Assembly (NCBI RefSeq): GCF_016801025.1
Contig: NZ_CP068983.1
Span: 3,960,501 to 4,024,500, forward strand
From: Paradevosia shaoguanensis
GTDB taxonomy: Bacteria; Pseudomonadota; Alphaproteobacteria; Rhizobiales; Devosiaceae
DNA length: 64,000 bases
Direction: 5' to 3'
The notes beneath the pieces are model-generated. The model was not told the DNA's origin and did not search any database. It saw only the letters and a program-made list of their open reading frames with translations. The position numbers and the translations under genes are program-made. Numbering within the stretch: position 1 is the first letter of the stretch; every line of letters starts with the position of its first letter. Shown here piece by piece: positions 54,438 through 63,359 of this stretch.

Positions 54438-56051
54438 TCAGTCGATCCGGTCAAATGCTCTTGGAACGAGAGGCGCACGAACGGCGTCCTGCCCACCACC
54501 TGGTGCCAATGCTTCTTCCTGTCGGTCGGGGCACTCGCGCCTCGTGCAGAGCCGGCACGCCGGACCGACGGGGACGTCGGCCGACGAGTCGGTCAGGTCA
54601 AGGCCGGTGCCGTAGACCGTCTGGTCTGCGTGCAGCACGTCGCAGGCCAGCATGACCGACGTGTGGATCGCACGATCCGCGAAGCTCGCGGTGCGGCGCC
54701 CTGCGCTCTTGGCGAGGAAGAGGTAACGGGAGCCGTCCGAGAACCGCACGACCTGCCGTACGATCGCCTCGGGTGTGCGGAACGCATCATAGATGGCCCA
54801 GAGCGGACAGGCGTGGCCGCTGTTGGGCAGCAATAGACCCGGTAGCGGAAAGTGCTTGGTGAGCCGCCCAGCGGGATCGGAACGCAGGAATCCGAAAGGG
54901 ATGCCGGAGAGGTCGGGGCGGCGAAGCGTTACGAGCCGATGGGCGACCTGCTCGAAACTTGCGGTGTAGGCTTGGCGTAGCGCCTCGATGTCGTAGCGCA
55001 GAGATTCAGCGTCCACCAGGAACCGCTCGTAGGGGAAAACCATCGCGCCGGAGGTGTAGGAAGAGAGGGCGCGGTAAGCGAGACGCCGTGCCGCCGGCGT
55101 GGTCAACACAGGCGATGACGTCTCCGACTCAATGACATCTCCCGCCGCAAGTTCCGCATAGAGCCTGCAGAGCTGAAACTGGCGTGTCGCGGCTATGGTG
55201 CTGGTCTGGAACCACATCACGCGATCTGCGGCGTTGAAGCGATACTGGCCTGGGAAGCCGCGGGCATCGACCTGGCGTTCGGCGCTTTTGCGGACCGTGA
55301 CGCCGAAACGGGCCTCGAGAGCTTCGACGAGTGCGGGCTCACTCACCTGCCCTATCTCGGTCCTCAATACCTCGGCCACCGCTTCGAGGCGCGGGAAGTA
55401 ATTGTCGTTCTGGAAGATCAGGTCATCGAGTTCCCGCACGGGACTGGCCGAGCGGCGGTCGCCGTAGTCGCGCTCGAACTGGCCGATGAGGTTGCGGGCC
55501 ACGTCACCCATGTTGCGTGCTTCGCGCGTGATGGAGTGAACGAAGCGGGCGCGTTCTTCCTCGTCGAGGTCAGTCACGTCCTCCAGAATTTCGGCACCCG
55601 AACGTACGGCGGTAATGCCGGAGAGGATGCGGTGGAGCAGTTCGCTGAACAGAGGGTCGGCGCGCAGCCGCAGGGCGTAGTCGTCGGCGCTCGCCATGGC
55701 ATCGGCATAGGCACGGTGCAACTGGACGATGGCCGAGGCGGCCGCCGGGTGTCGCGCCACAATATCTCGCGCTTCGGGCGCACCGAGCCGCAGCGATGCC
55801 AGCACGGGGCCGGCGAAGGCTTCCTCGAGTTCGGCCAGTTGACGGTGCTCGCTCTCGCCTGTCAGCTCACCAATGTCGATCGATAGCTCCGCGGCGATCC
55901 TGAGGAGCAAGGCGCCGCCGACGACGCGTTTATTGCTTTCGATGAGATTGAGATAGCTCGGCGAGATGCCGGCACGGCGGGCTAGCTCGGCCTGCGAGAT
56001 CGCCAGTATTTTCCTACGCGAACTGATCTTTATGCCGATGGGTGCCCTCAC
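54438..56051 (-). CDS. ScfR/RamB-type XRE regulator (short-chain fatty acyl regulator)
   Basis: A 537-residue regulator. The XRE helix-turn-helix (RRKILAISQAELARRAGISP, then SYLNLIESNKR) is followed by an IrrE/DUF955-like domain and a DUF2083-type C-terminal domain with HACPLWAIYDAFR and a Cys cluster (GPACRLCTRRECPDRQ). The GTG at 56051 with GGGAGGGG upstream is the best start. Proteins of this architecture regulate acetate, propionate or glyoxylate-cycle genes (RamB, ScfR). It is divergent from transporter cluster 3 and may control it. Confidence 0.88.
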   Translation of the reverse strand: MRAPIGIKISSRRKILAISQAELARRAGISPSYLNLIESNKRVVGGALLLRIAAELSIDIGELTGESEHRQLAELEEAFAGPVLASLRLGAPEARDIVARHPAAASAIVQLHRAYADAMASADDYALRLRADPLFSELLHRILSGITAVRSGAEILEDVTDLDEEERARFVHSITREARNMGDVARNLIGQFERDYGDRRSASPVRELDDLIFQNDNYFPRLEAVAEVLRTEIGQVSEPALVEALEARFGVTVRKSAERQVDARGFPGQYRFNAADRVMWFQTSTIAATRQFQLCRLYAELAAGDVIESETSSPVLTTPAARRLAYRALSSYTSGAMVFPYERFLVDAESLRYDIEALRQAYTASFEQVAHRLVTLRRPDLSGIPFGFLRSDPAGRLTKHFPLPGLLLPNSGHACPLWAIYDAFRTPEAIVRQVVRFSDGSRYLFLAKSAGRRTASFADRAIHTSVMLACDVLHADQTVYGTGLDLTDSSADVPVGPACRLCTRRECPDRQEEALAPGGGQDAVRAPLVPRAFDRID

Positions 56052-56226
56052 CTGCCCCTCCCGATCTGTCAATGAATTTACGGCATATCTCGTGATCGAG
56101 TGCAAGGATTTACAGGATTTTGCAGTACTATCAGTGAGTTGTTGCAGTCATTTTCTACGAGGCGGATAGTTCTCCTGGCTGTGAGGAGTCTCGGATCAAC
56201 GAGCCCCACCCGCAAAGGAGGAGAGC

Positions 56227-57579
56227 ATGACCGATTTCCGCAAGGGCATCAGCCGCCGTACGGTGCTGAGGACCGGCCTGGCCGGCATCATCGCCACCGG
56301 CGTTGCCCCGACGATTTTCACGCGCGGCGCGTTTGCGCAGGAATTCTGCAACATGCCCAAGGGCGACACTGTCACCTTGGGCTTCAACATGCCGCTGACA
56401 GGCGCTTATGCTGATGAAGGCGCCGACCAGCAGCGCGCGCTGACGCTGGCCGTCGAGCACCTCAACGGCGAGGGTGATGGTGGCCTGATCCCGCATTTCT
56501 CGTCCAAGGCGCTCAAGGGCAGCGGTATCCTCGGCAAGAAGGTGGCTTATGTCACCGGCGACGATCAGACCAAGGCCGATGCCGGCCGCGACTCAGCTCG
56601 CCGCATGATCGAGCGCGATGGCGCCATCATGATCTGCGGCGCTTCGTCGTCTGCTGTGGCCATCGCCGAGCAGGCGCTTTGCCAGGAAATGGGCGTCATC
56701 TATATGGCGGGCCTCACCCATTCCAACGACACCACCGGCAAGGACAAGAAGCGCTACGGTTTCCGTCACTTCTTCAATGCCTACCAGTCGGGCGTAGCCC
56801 TGGGCCCGGTGCTCGGCGAAGCCTATGGCAAGGATCGCGTCGCTTATCACCTAACCGCGGACTACACTTGGGGTTGGACCCAGGAAGAGTCGATGATCAA
56901 GGCCACCGAGGCCCTGGGCTGGAAGACGCTCCCGCCCGTCCGCACGCCGGTCGGCGCCGGCGACTTCAGCCAGTACCTGACCCCGGTACTGAACTCGGGG
57001 GCCGATGTCCTGATCCTCAACCACTACGGCTTCGACATGGTCAATTCGCTGACCCAGGCCGTGCAGTTTGGGCTCAAGGACAAGCAGGCGAACGGCAAGG
57101 ACTTCCAGATCGTCGTGCCGCTGGTTTCGGACCTGATGGCCAAGGGCGCCGGCGAAGCCATGAAAGGCGTCTACGGTACCTCCAACTGGGACTGGCAGCT
57201 GGGCGATGACGCATCCAAGGCCTTCACCAAGTCCTTCGGCGCCAAGTATGGCCAGCCGCCGAGCCAGATTGCGCACACGTCCTACGTCCAGGCCCTGCTC
57301 TATGCAGACGCCGTGGAGCGCGCCGGCACCTTCTATCCGCCGGAAGTCATCAAGGCCCTCGAAGGCTTCGAGTTCGACGGCATGGGCAACGGCGCGACGC
57401 TCTACCGGGCGGACGACCACCAGTGCTTCAAGGACGTGCTGGTCGTGCAGGGCAAGCAGGCTCCGGCCAATCCGTTCGACCTCCTCGAGGTTGTCGGCAA
57501 GGCCAGCCGCGAAGCGGTGACCTACGACCCGGCGATCTTCGGCGGCGAGCTGGGCCCGGATACCCCGGCGCTTTGCTAG
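56227..57579 (+). CDS. LIV-type ABC transporter substrate-binding protein, cluster 3
   Basis: Periplasmic type 1 binding protein, 450 residues. It begins with a Tat-type signal (FRKGISRRTVLRTGLAGIIA) that ends at AFAQ; AAAGGAGGAG lies before the ATG. The mature part starts VTLGFNMPLTGAYADEGADQ. It is larger than the other two binding proteins in the window. The ligand is unknown; it is divergent from an ScfR-type regulator, which hints at an organic acid or amino-acid-like compound. Confidence 0.88.
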   Translation: MTDFRKGISRRTVLRTGLAGIIATGVAPTIFTRGAFAQEFCNMPKGDTVTLGFNMPLTGAYADEGADQQRALTLAVEHLNGEGDGGLIPHFSSKALKGSGILGKKVAYVTGDDQTKADAGRDSARRMIERDGAIMICGASSSAVAIAEQALCQEMGVIYMAGLTHSNDTTGKDKKRYGFRHFFNAYQSGVALGPVLGEAYGKDRVAYHLTADYTWGWTQEESMIKATEALGWKTLPPVRTPVGAGDFSQYLTPVLNSGADVLILNHYGFDMVNSLTQAVQFGLKDKQANGKDFQIVVPLVSDLMAKGAGEAMKGVYGTSNWDWQLGDDASKAFTKSFGAKYGQPPSQIAHTSYVQALLYADAVERAGTFYPPEVIKALEGFEFDGMGNGATLYRADDHQCFKDVLVVQGKQAPANPFDLLEVVGKASREAVTYDPAIFGGELGPDTPALC

Positions 57580-57620
57580 CGGACAAACGGGGCCGGGCTC
57601 TTCGCCCGCCCCTGCCCCGA

Positions 57621-57642
57621 CGGCGCCCGGCAGCGGGCGCCG
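57621..57642 (+). promoter_or_regulatory. Intercistronic hairpin between binding protein and permease, cluster 3
   Basis: CGGCGCCCG, loop GCAG, CGGGCGCCG form a perfect 9-bp stem in the 88-base gap. A second, imperfect GC stem lies just before it (about 57590-57615). No T-run. Same position as in clusters 1 and 2. Confidence 0.65.
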
Positions 57643-57667
57643 CACGCTTACACCGGAGTACGTACGA

Positions 57668-58696
57668 ATGGACGCAATTCTCGCCCAGCTCCTCAATGGC
57701 CTGGACAAAGGCGGCGCGTATGCACTGATCGCCCTGGGCCTGACGCTCGTCTTCGGCACACTGGGCGTCGTCAACTTCGCTCACGGCGCGCTCTTCATGC
57801 TTGGTGCCTTCTGCGCGGTGACCTTCCGTCGTCTCATCACCATGGAGACGGTGACGGTCGATCCGACCCAGACAACCGCCTGGGGCACTCCGCTCGAAAT
57901 CCGCACCCCGCTGGCGCAGACATGGTTCGGCGACTGGGGCTCGGTACTGATCGACTATTCTGTGCCGCTTTCGATCCTCTTCGCTATTCCCGTCATGCTG
58001 GTCATCGGCATCGCCATGGAACGCGGCATCATCAAGCATTTCTACAAGCGCCCGCACGCCGAGCAGATTCTCGTGACGTTCGGTCTTGCCATCGTGCTTC
58101 AGGAAATAATCAAGGCCATGTTCGGCCCCAATCCGATTTCGCAACCAATGCCGCAGGCGCTGCGCGGGGCCGTCGATATTGGCTCCTGGCTTGGCATGGC
58201 GCAGGGCGCGGTGACCTATCCGGTCTGGCGCCTCATCTACTTCCTGTTCTCGATCGCCATCCTCGGAGCCATCTTTGCGTTCCTGCGGTTTACGACCTTT
58301 GGAATGGTGGTGCGCGCGGGCATGGCCGACCGCGAGACGGTTGGCCTGCTGGGCATCAATATCGACAAGCGCTTCACCATCATGTTCGGCCTTGCGGCCG
58401 TGGTCGCTGGTCTGGCCGGCGTCATGTACACCCCGCTGGTCCCGCCGAACTATCACCTGGGCATGGACTTCCTCGTCCTCAGCTTCGTTGTGGTCGTGGT
58501 GGGCGGCATGGGCTCGCTTCCCGGTGCCGTGGCGGCCGGCTTCCTTCTCGGCATGCTGCAGAGCTTTGCCTCGATGAACGAGATCAAGCAGATCATTCCC
58601 GGCATCGACCAGATCATCGTCTACCTGACGGCCGTGGTGATCCTGCTGGTTCGCCCGCGCGGCCTCATGGGCCGACGCGGCGTGATGGAGGCCTGA
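57668..58696 (+). CDS. LIV-type ABC transporter permease (LivH family), cluster 3
   Basis: Membrane subunit, 342 residues, longer than usual because of an inserted polar loop of about 45 residues after the second helix (about 60-105). Signatures are GTLGVVNFAHGALFMLGAFC and GGMGSLPGAVAAGFLLGMLQ. The partner LivM-type gene follows after 3 bases. Confidence 0.92.
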   Translation: MDAILAQLLNGLDKGGAYALIALGLTLVFGTLGVVNFAHGALFMLGAFCAVTFRRLITMETVTVDPTQTTAWGTPLEIRTPLAQTWFGDWGSVLIDYSVPLSILFAIPVMLVIGIAMERGIIKHFYKRPHAEQILVTFGLAIVLQEIIKAMFGPNPISQPMPQALRGAVDIGSWLGMAQGAVTYPVWRLIYFLFSIAILGAIFAFLRFTTFGMVVRAGMADRETVGLLGINIDKRFTIMFGLAAVVAGLAGVMYTPLVPPNYHLGMDFLVLSFVVVVVGGMGSLPGAVAAGFLLGMLQSFASMNEIKQIIPGIDQIIVYLTAVVILLVRPRGLMGRRGVMEA

Positions 58697-58699
58697 TCG

Positions 58700-59845
58700 A
58701 TGGACTTTTTCCGCCTCTCGCGCCGCGACCTTCTGACCTTTGCTATCTTCGGGCTGGTCGTCGTCGCCATGCCGATCTGGCTGACGCCATTCGGCGCGGC
58801 CTATCCGGGCCTGCTGCAGAAGTTTGCGATCTACGCGATCTTCGCCATAGGCTTCAACATCCTCTTCGGCCTCACCGGCTATCTCAGCTTCGGTCACGCC
58901 GCCTTCCTTGGTGTCGGCTCCTATACGGCCGTCTGGTCGTTCAAGCTGCTGACCATGGACGTGCTGCCGGCGATCCTGTTCGCGGTTGTCATCTCGGGAT
59001 TTTTCGCCCTTGCGATCGGCTATCTGAGCCTGCGGCGCTCGGGCATCTATTTCTCGATCCTGACGCTGGCCTTCGCGCAGATGTCCTACAACCTCGCCTA
59101 TTCGGTGCTCACGCCGATCACCAATGGTGAGACCAGCCTGCAACTGACCCGGCAGGACCCCCGTGTGCTCGACAGCATGCTCTCGGCCCGTGGTGAAGGT
59201 TTGCCGACGGCCGGCCTCTTCGGTCACAGCTTTTCTGGCTTCGAGGGCTTCTACTTCTGTGCCTTCGTGCTGCTGATCGCCTTCTTCGTCGCGCAGAAGA
59301 TCTTTGCGTCGCCCTTCGGCATGATGCTGCGCGGCATCAAGTCCAACCAGACGCGCATGAACTACACGGGCTTCGATACCAAGCCCTACGCCCTTACGGC
59401 CTTCGTCATTTCGGGGATGTATGCAGGTCTTGCCGGAGCCCTCCTCGCTGTCACAGACCCGTTGGCGGGAGCCGAGCGTATGCAGTGGACGGCCTCGGGC
59501 GAAGTGGTGCTCATGACCATTCTCGGCGGCGTTGGCACGCTGGTGGGGCCCGTCATCGGGGCCTGGCTCATCAAGTATTTCGAGAACATCTTCTCGGCCT
59601 TCAACGAATCCACCCTGCATCGCTTCTTTGATTTCCTGCCCGCGCCGGTCGCCGATCCCGTAGTCACGGTCGCCAGTCTGTTCGTGGGTGAAGGCTGGCA
59701 GCTTACCCTTGGGCTCCTCTTCGTGCTGGTCGTGATGTTTTTGCCCGGCGGCATCATGGAGGGCGTCAGGCGGATCAGCGCCACCTTCCGGCGGCGCTCA
59801 GCGGCACCACCGAACCCTGCCACCCAAGCCCAGCCCGCGGAGTAG
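58700..59845 (+). CDS. LIV-type ABC transporter permease (LivM family), cluster 3
   Basis: Membrane subunit, 381 residues. It has [20 protein letters not shown] and [20 protein letters not shown] and the loop [17 protein letters not shown] soluble loop of about 45 residues is present in the middle (about 140-185). The C-terminal 20 residues are polar ([18 protein letters not shown]). It lies between the LivH-type gene and the ATPases. Confidence 0.92.
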   Translation: MDFFRLSRRDLLTFAIFGLVVVAMPIWLTPFGAAYPGLLQKFAIYAIFAIGFNILFGLTGYLSFGHAAFLGVGSYTAVWSFKLLTMDVLPAILFAVVISGFFALAIGYLSLRRSGIYFSILTLAFAQMSYNLAYSVLTPITNGETSLQLTRQDPRVLDSMLSARGEGLPTAGLFGHSFSGFEGFYFCAFVLLIAFFVAQKIFASPFGMMLRGIKSNQTRMNYTGFDTKPYALTAFVISGMYAGLAGALLAVTDPLAGAERMQWTASGEVVLMTILGGVGTLVGPVIGAWLIKYFENIFSAFNESTLHRFFDFLPAPVADPVVTVASLFVGEGWQLTLGLLFVLVVMFLPGGIMEGVRRISATFRRRSAAPPNPATQAQPAE

Positions 59846-59849
59846 AGCC

Positions 59850-60638
59850 ATGAGCCAAGCCGACAAGAATGTGGTTCTGCATGTGGCCGATGTGAGCAAG
59901 AGCTTCGGCGGCCTCCAGGCACTGTCGGACATCGATCTTGAGGTCGAGCAAGGTAAGACACATGCGATTATCGGCCCAAATGGGGCCGGCAAATCGACAC
60001 TCCTCAACGTCATAATCGGCCGCCTGCCGCCGAGCCGGGGCGCCGTGGTGTTCGACGGCAAGGTGCTTACCGGCAAGAAGCCCTATGAGATCAACCAGCT
60101 TGGCGTCGCCCGCGTCTTCCAGACGCCGGAGATATTTCCGGAGCTTTCGGTTCTTCAGAACGTCATGGTCCCCGCCTTCGCCAAGCGCGATGGCGCCTTC
60201 CGGGTCAATATTGCCCGCGCGGTCGAGTTCGAAAACGGTATTCGTGGTGAGGCGGAGGAGATTCTGCGGGATGTCGACCTCCACGAACGCCGTCACACGC
60301 ACGCCGGTGCGCTTTCGCGCGGCGACAAGCGCCGCATGGAGCTGGCCATGTGCCTGATCCAGCACCCGCGCCTTCTGCTTCTCGACGAGCCCACGGCAGG
60401 TATGAGCCGGCACGACACCAACACCACCATCGATCTGCTTAAGAAGATCAAGGCGCGCGGCATGACCAAAGTCATCATTGAGCACGACATGCATGTCGTG
60501 TTCTCCTTGGCCGATCGGATATCGGTTCTATCCGGCGGCCGCATCATCGCCGAGGGCACGCCCGATGAAGTACGCGGCAACGTCAAGGTTCAGGAAGCCT
60601 ATCTTGGCGGCGCCCACCGGCTGGAGCCCGCGGAGTGA
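59850..60638 (+). CDS. LIV-type ABC transporter ATP-binding protein (LivG family), cluster 3
   Basis: ATPase subunit, 262 residues. Walker A is GPNGAGKST, the signature region is LSRGDKRRMELAMCL, and Walker B is LLLLDEPTAGMSR. The sequence HDMHVVFSLADRISVLSGG holds the switch His. The signature is altered (LSRGD in place of LSGGQ). It overlaps the next gene by 4 bases. Confidence 0.93.
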   Translation: MSQADKNVVLHVADVSKSFGGLQALSDIDLEVEQGKTHAIIGPNGAGKSTLLNVIIGRLPPSRGAVVFDGKVLTGKKPYEINQLGVARVFQTPEIFPELSVLQNVMVPAFAKRDGAFRVNIARAVEFENGIRGEAEEILRDVDLHERRHTHAGALSRGDKRRMELAMCLIQHPRLLLLDEPTAGMSRHDTNTTIDLLKKIKARGMTKVIIEHDMHVVFSLADRISVLSGGRIIAEGTPDEVRGNVKVQEAYLGGAHRLEPAE

Positions 60639-61414
60639 TGAGCACGATGACCATGGACGTCCCAACCGGCATCGAAATCGACGTGATCGAGACCTCCATT
60701 GCACGCGAAGCCGCCTACTTCGCCGTCGAGGAGCTCCACGCCTACTATGGTGAAAGTTACATCGTTCAGGGCGTGAGCTTCGAGATTCGTCGTGGCGAAA
60801 TTCTCGCATTGCTCGGCCGGAACGGTGCCGGGAAGACCTCGACCCTTCGCACGATCGCGCGCCTCGATGACCCGGCGCTGCACCAGGGCGAAATCTGGCT
60901 CGAGGGCAAGCCTGTCCACCGCATGCGCAGCCACGAAGCCTCGCGCGCCGGCATCCAGCTCGTCCCCGAAGACCGCCGTATCATCCCCGGCCTCACCGTC
61001 GAGGAGAACCTGACGCTTGCCCAGGTCGCGCCTGCGCACGGCTGGGAGCTCGACCGTATTTACGCCCACTTCCCGCGCCTCGCCGAACGCCGTCGCCAGG
61101 AAGGCATCACTCTTTCGGGTGGCGAGCAGCAGATGCTGGCCATCGCCCGGGCCCTGGCTCGCGATATCAAGCTGTTGTTGCTGGATGAGCCCTACGAGGG
61201 GCTGGCTCCGGTCATCGTCAAGGAGATCGAAAAGATCCTCAACGAGATCAAGGTCGGCGGCATCACGACCATCATCGTCGAGCAGAACGCCATTGCCGCG
61301 CTCGAACTGGCCGATCGCGCCGTGATCCTCGACACTGGCGCAGTGGCATTCACCGGCACGGCCAAGCACGTGCTGGAAAACGAGGACCTTCGGCAGGAAT
61401 ACCTGGCGATCTAG
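60635..61414 (+). CDS. LIV-type ABC transporter ATP-binding protein (LivF family), cluster 3
   Basis: ATPase subunit, 259 residues. An N-terminal extension of about 25 residues precedes the usual start (YFAVEELHAYYGESYIVQGV). Walker A is GRNGAGKTS, the signature is LSGGEQQMLAIARAL, and Walker B is LLLLDEPYEGLAP. It ends the five-gene transporter operon. Confidence 0.93.
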   Translation: MMSTMTMDVPTGIEIDVIETSIAREAAYFAVEELHAYYGESYIVQGVSFEIRRGEILALLGRNGAGKTSTLRTIARLDDPALHQGEIWLEGKPVHRMRSHEASRAGIQLVPEDRRIIPGLTVEENLTLAQVAPAHGWELDRIYAHFPRLAERRRQEGITLSGGEQQMLAIARALARDIKLLLLDEPYEGLAPVIVKEIEKILNEIKVGGITTIIVEQNAIAALELADRAVILDTGAVAFTGTAKHVLENEDLRQEYLAI

Positions 61415-61578
61415 TCATTGAGACCGAGTTTCCGAAGCAGGGAGTTGGAAGCAGCGCTCCGTTGACGCATTCGTGGTTGCGCCATCCCCAAGGATAACGG
61501 ACGGCAAGGCTGACAGCGACGCGATGCGCTGTTATAGGCCCGGCATCTTGTCCCTCCGGTTTCCCCACGAGCTAAGCG

Positions 61579-62550
61579 ATGTCTGACGCTGTTGGCGTGA
61601 AAAGCCTTTTTGCCTCCTACGATGGCAAGACGGTCCTCGATGATGTGTCGTTTTCCATTCGGCGCGGCGACAGTTTTGCGCTGCTTGGCCCGAACGGCGC
61701 CGGCAAAACCACGCTGGTCAGCATCCTTTGCACGTTGCGCCTGCCGGACAGGGGGACCGCGCAAGTTGCCGGCATCGACGTGGTCAAGCAGCCCACGAAG
61801 GCGCGCGAAACCATCGGTGTGGTGTTCCAGGATTCCAGCCTCGACGACCGGCTGAGCGCCTGGGAAAATCTGGAGTTTCATGGGCTCGTTCACGGCCTCG
61901 CTCCAAAAGTGCGGCATGAGCGGACCGAGGCCGTGCTGGCACTGGTCGAATTGAGCGACTGGGCTGACGATATCGTTCGCAATTTCTCGGGTGGCATGCG
62001 GCGCCGGCTGGAGATCGCCCGCGCGCTCATGCACGAACCCACCATCCTCTTTCTCGACGAGCCGACGGTTGGTCTCGATCCACAAACGCGGCAGCGCATC
62101 TGGAGTTACCTTGACCGCCTGCGCCGTGAGCGGCACCTGACCGTGCTTACGACCACGCACTATATCGAGGAAGTCGAAGGGGCCGACCAGGTCTGCATCA
62201 TCGATCACGGGCACATCATTGCCCAGGGCACGCCAACCGAACTCAAGGCTGCCCACGGCTCGCGCTGGCTGCATGCCACACCTCAGGATGAAACAGTCGC
62301 AGCGGAAATCGCAGGTGACTATCCGCAGATCCAGCGGCTCGGCAGCGGCAGCCTTGCGCTGCCGATCACTGACGAAGCGCTCGCCGACACGTTTCTGGCC
62401 CAATATCGCTATCGGCTGGAGGAGATACGCTTCCAGGAGCCGACGCTCGAGAGCGTTTTCCTCGCCCTTACCGGCCGTGAATTGCGCGACCGGGCCAATG
62501 GCCAGCGCGACGCCCAACGCAGTGCCGGTCGTCGGGGAGGTCAACGATGA
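61579..62550 (+). CDS. ABC-2 type transporter ATP-binding protein
   Basis: ATPase of a DrrA/NodI-type exporter, 323 residues. Walker A is GPNGAGKTT, the signature is FSGGMRRRLEIARAL and Walker B is ILFLDEPTVGLDP. A C-terminal extension of about 80 residues (after HIIAQGTPTELKAAHGS) is typical of the family. It is coupled to the permease gene by a 4-base overlap. The pair resembles ABC-2 exporters linked with PQQ-dependent alcohol oxidation in some alphaproteobacteria, but no quinoprotein gene is visible here. Confidence 0.92.
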   Translation: MSDAVGVKSLFASYDGKTVLDDVSFSIRRGDSFALLGPNGAGKTTLVSILCTLRLPDRGTAQVAGIDVVKQPTKARETIGVVFQDSSLDDRLSAWENLEFHGLVHGLAPKVRHERTEAVLALVELSDWADDIVRNFSGGMRRRLEIARALMHEPTILFLDEPTVGLDPQTRQRIWSYLDRLRRERHLTVLTTTHYIEEVEGADQVCIIDHGHIIAQGTPTELKAAHGSRWLHATPQDETVAAEIAGDYPQIQRLGSGSLALPITDEALADTFLAQYRYRLEEIRFQEPTLESVFLALTGRELRDRANGQRDAQRSAGRRGGQR

Positions 62551-63359
62551 ACCGCGCCATCATTCTTGCCCGCGGCCTCTACGGCGTATGGCTGCGCGAA
62601 ATCACACGCGCAACGCGCGACCGTGGCCAGATGATCGGCGGCATCAGTCGCCCCCTGATCTGGCTGCTCGTACTGGGCGTCGGCCTCAATCCCTATTTTC
62701 GCGGTGAAGTATATGGTGAGGTTCGGTACGTTATCCCATTCACCTATCTGCAGTTTCTTTTCCCTGCGGTGATCGTCCTCAACATCATGTACACCTCGAT
62801 CCAGTTTGCCGTATCGGTGATCTGGGACCGCGAGTTTGGCTTCCTGCGAGAGGTTCTGGTCTCGCCGATGCCGCGCTCGCTCATTCTTCTGGGCAAGGTT
62901 CTGGGCGGCAGCACCGTCGCGATGATCCATGGCGGCCTCGTGCTTATCCTCGCGCGCTTCGCAGATGTGACGCTTGATCTTGAGCAGATGGCGATGGCGC
63001 TCGGACTGATGTTCGTGCTCTCGTTCGGCCTCACCTGCTTCGGCGTAGTGCTCGCTTCGAAGGTGCGCAGCTTCGAGGGGTTTGGCGTCTTCTCCAACAC
63101 CGTCATCCTGCCCCTCTACTTCACGTCCTCCTCGATTTTTCCGCTCGATCCAACCCTATCGCGCACACAAACCGCCACTGCCTACCCGGAATGGCTGGTT
63201 TTCATGGTGCAGATCAATCCGATCACCTACGCCGTTGACGCCCTGCGCGGTACGATCATCGGCTTCAACCAGTTCCCTGCCTGGTATGGACCGGCGGTGA
63301 TCTTCGCGATGGCAGCGATTTTCTTCGTTTGGGCGCTGATCGGGTTCCGCCGGCAATGA
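62547..63359 (+). CDS. ABC-2 type transporter permease
   Basis: Membrane partner, 270 residues, with about six hydrophobic segments. It has the ABC-2 family stretch WDREFGFLREVLVSPMPRSL and the following ILLGKVLGGS, as in NodJ and DrrB-like proteins. The substrate is unknown. Its stop overlaps the start of the next gene by 4 bases, which ties all three genes together. Confidence 0.92.
   Translation: MNRAIILARGLYGVWLREITRATRDRGQMIGGISRPLIWLLVLGVGLNPYFRGEVYGEVRYVIPFTYLQFLFPAVIVLNIMYTSIQFAVSVIWDREFGFLREVLVSPMPRSLILLGKVLGGSTVAMIHGGLVLILARFADVTLDLEQMAMALGLMFVLSFGLTCFGVVLASKVRSFEGFGVFSNTVILPLYFTSSSIFPLDPTLSRTQTATAYPEWLVFMVQINPITYAVDALRGTIIGFNQFPAWYGPAVIFAMAAIFFVWALIGFRRQ

Noticed and set aside
57428-59620. 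Open frame of 730 codons on the minus strand over the cluster 3 permeases
   Set aside because: Asp/Glu/Arg/His-rich antisense of two clear hydrophobic permeases; a high-GC shadow.
61415-61578. Possible small RNA or tRNA in the gap between cluster 3 and the ABC-2 genes
   Set aside because: No cloverleaf, CCA end or strong hairpin can be made from the sequence.
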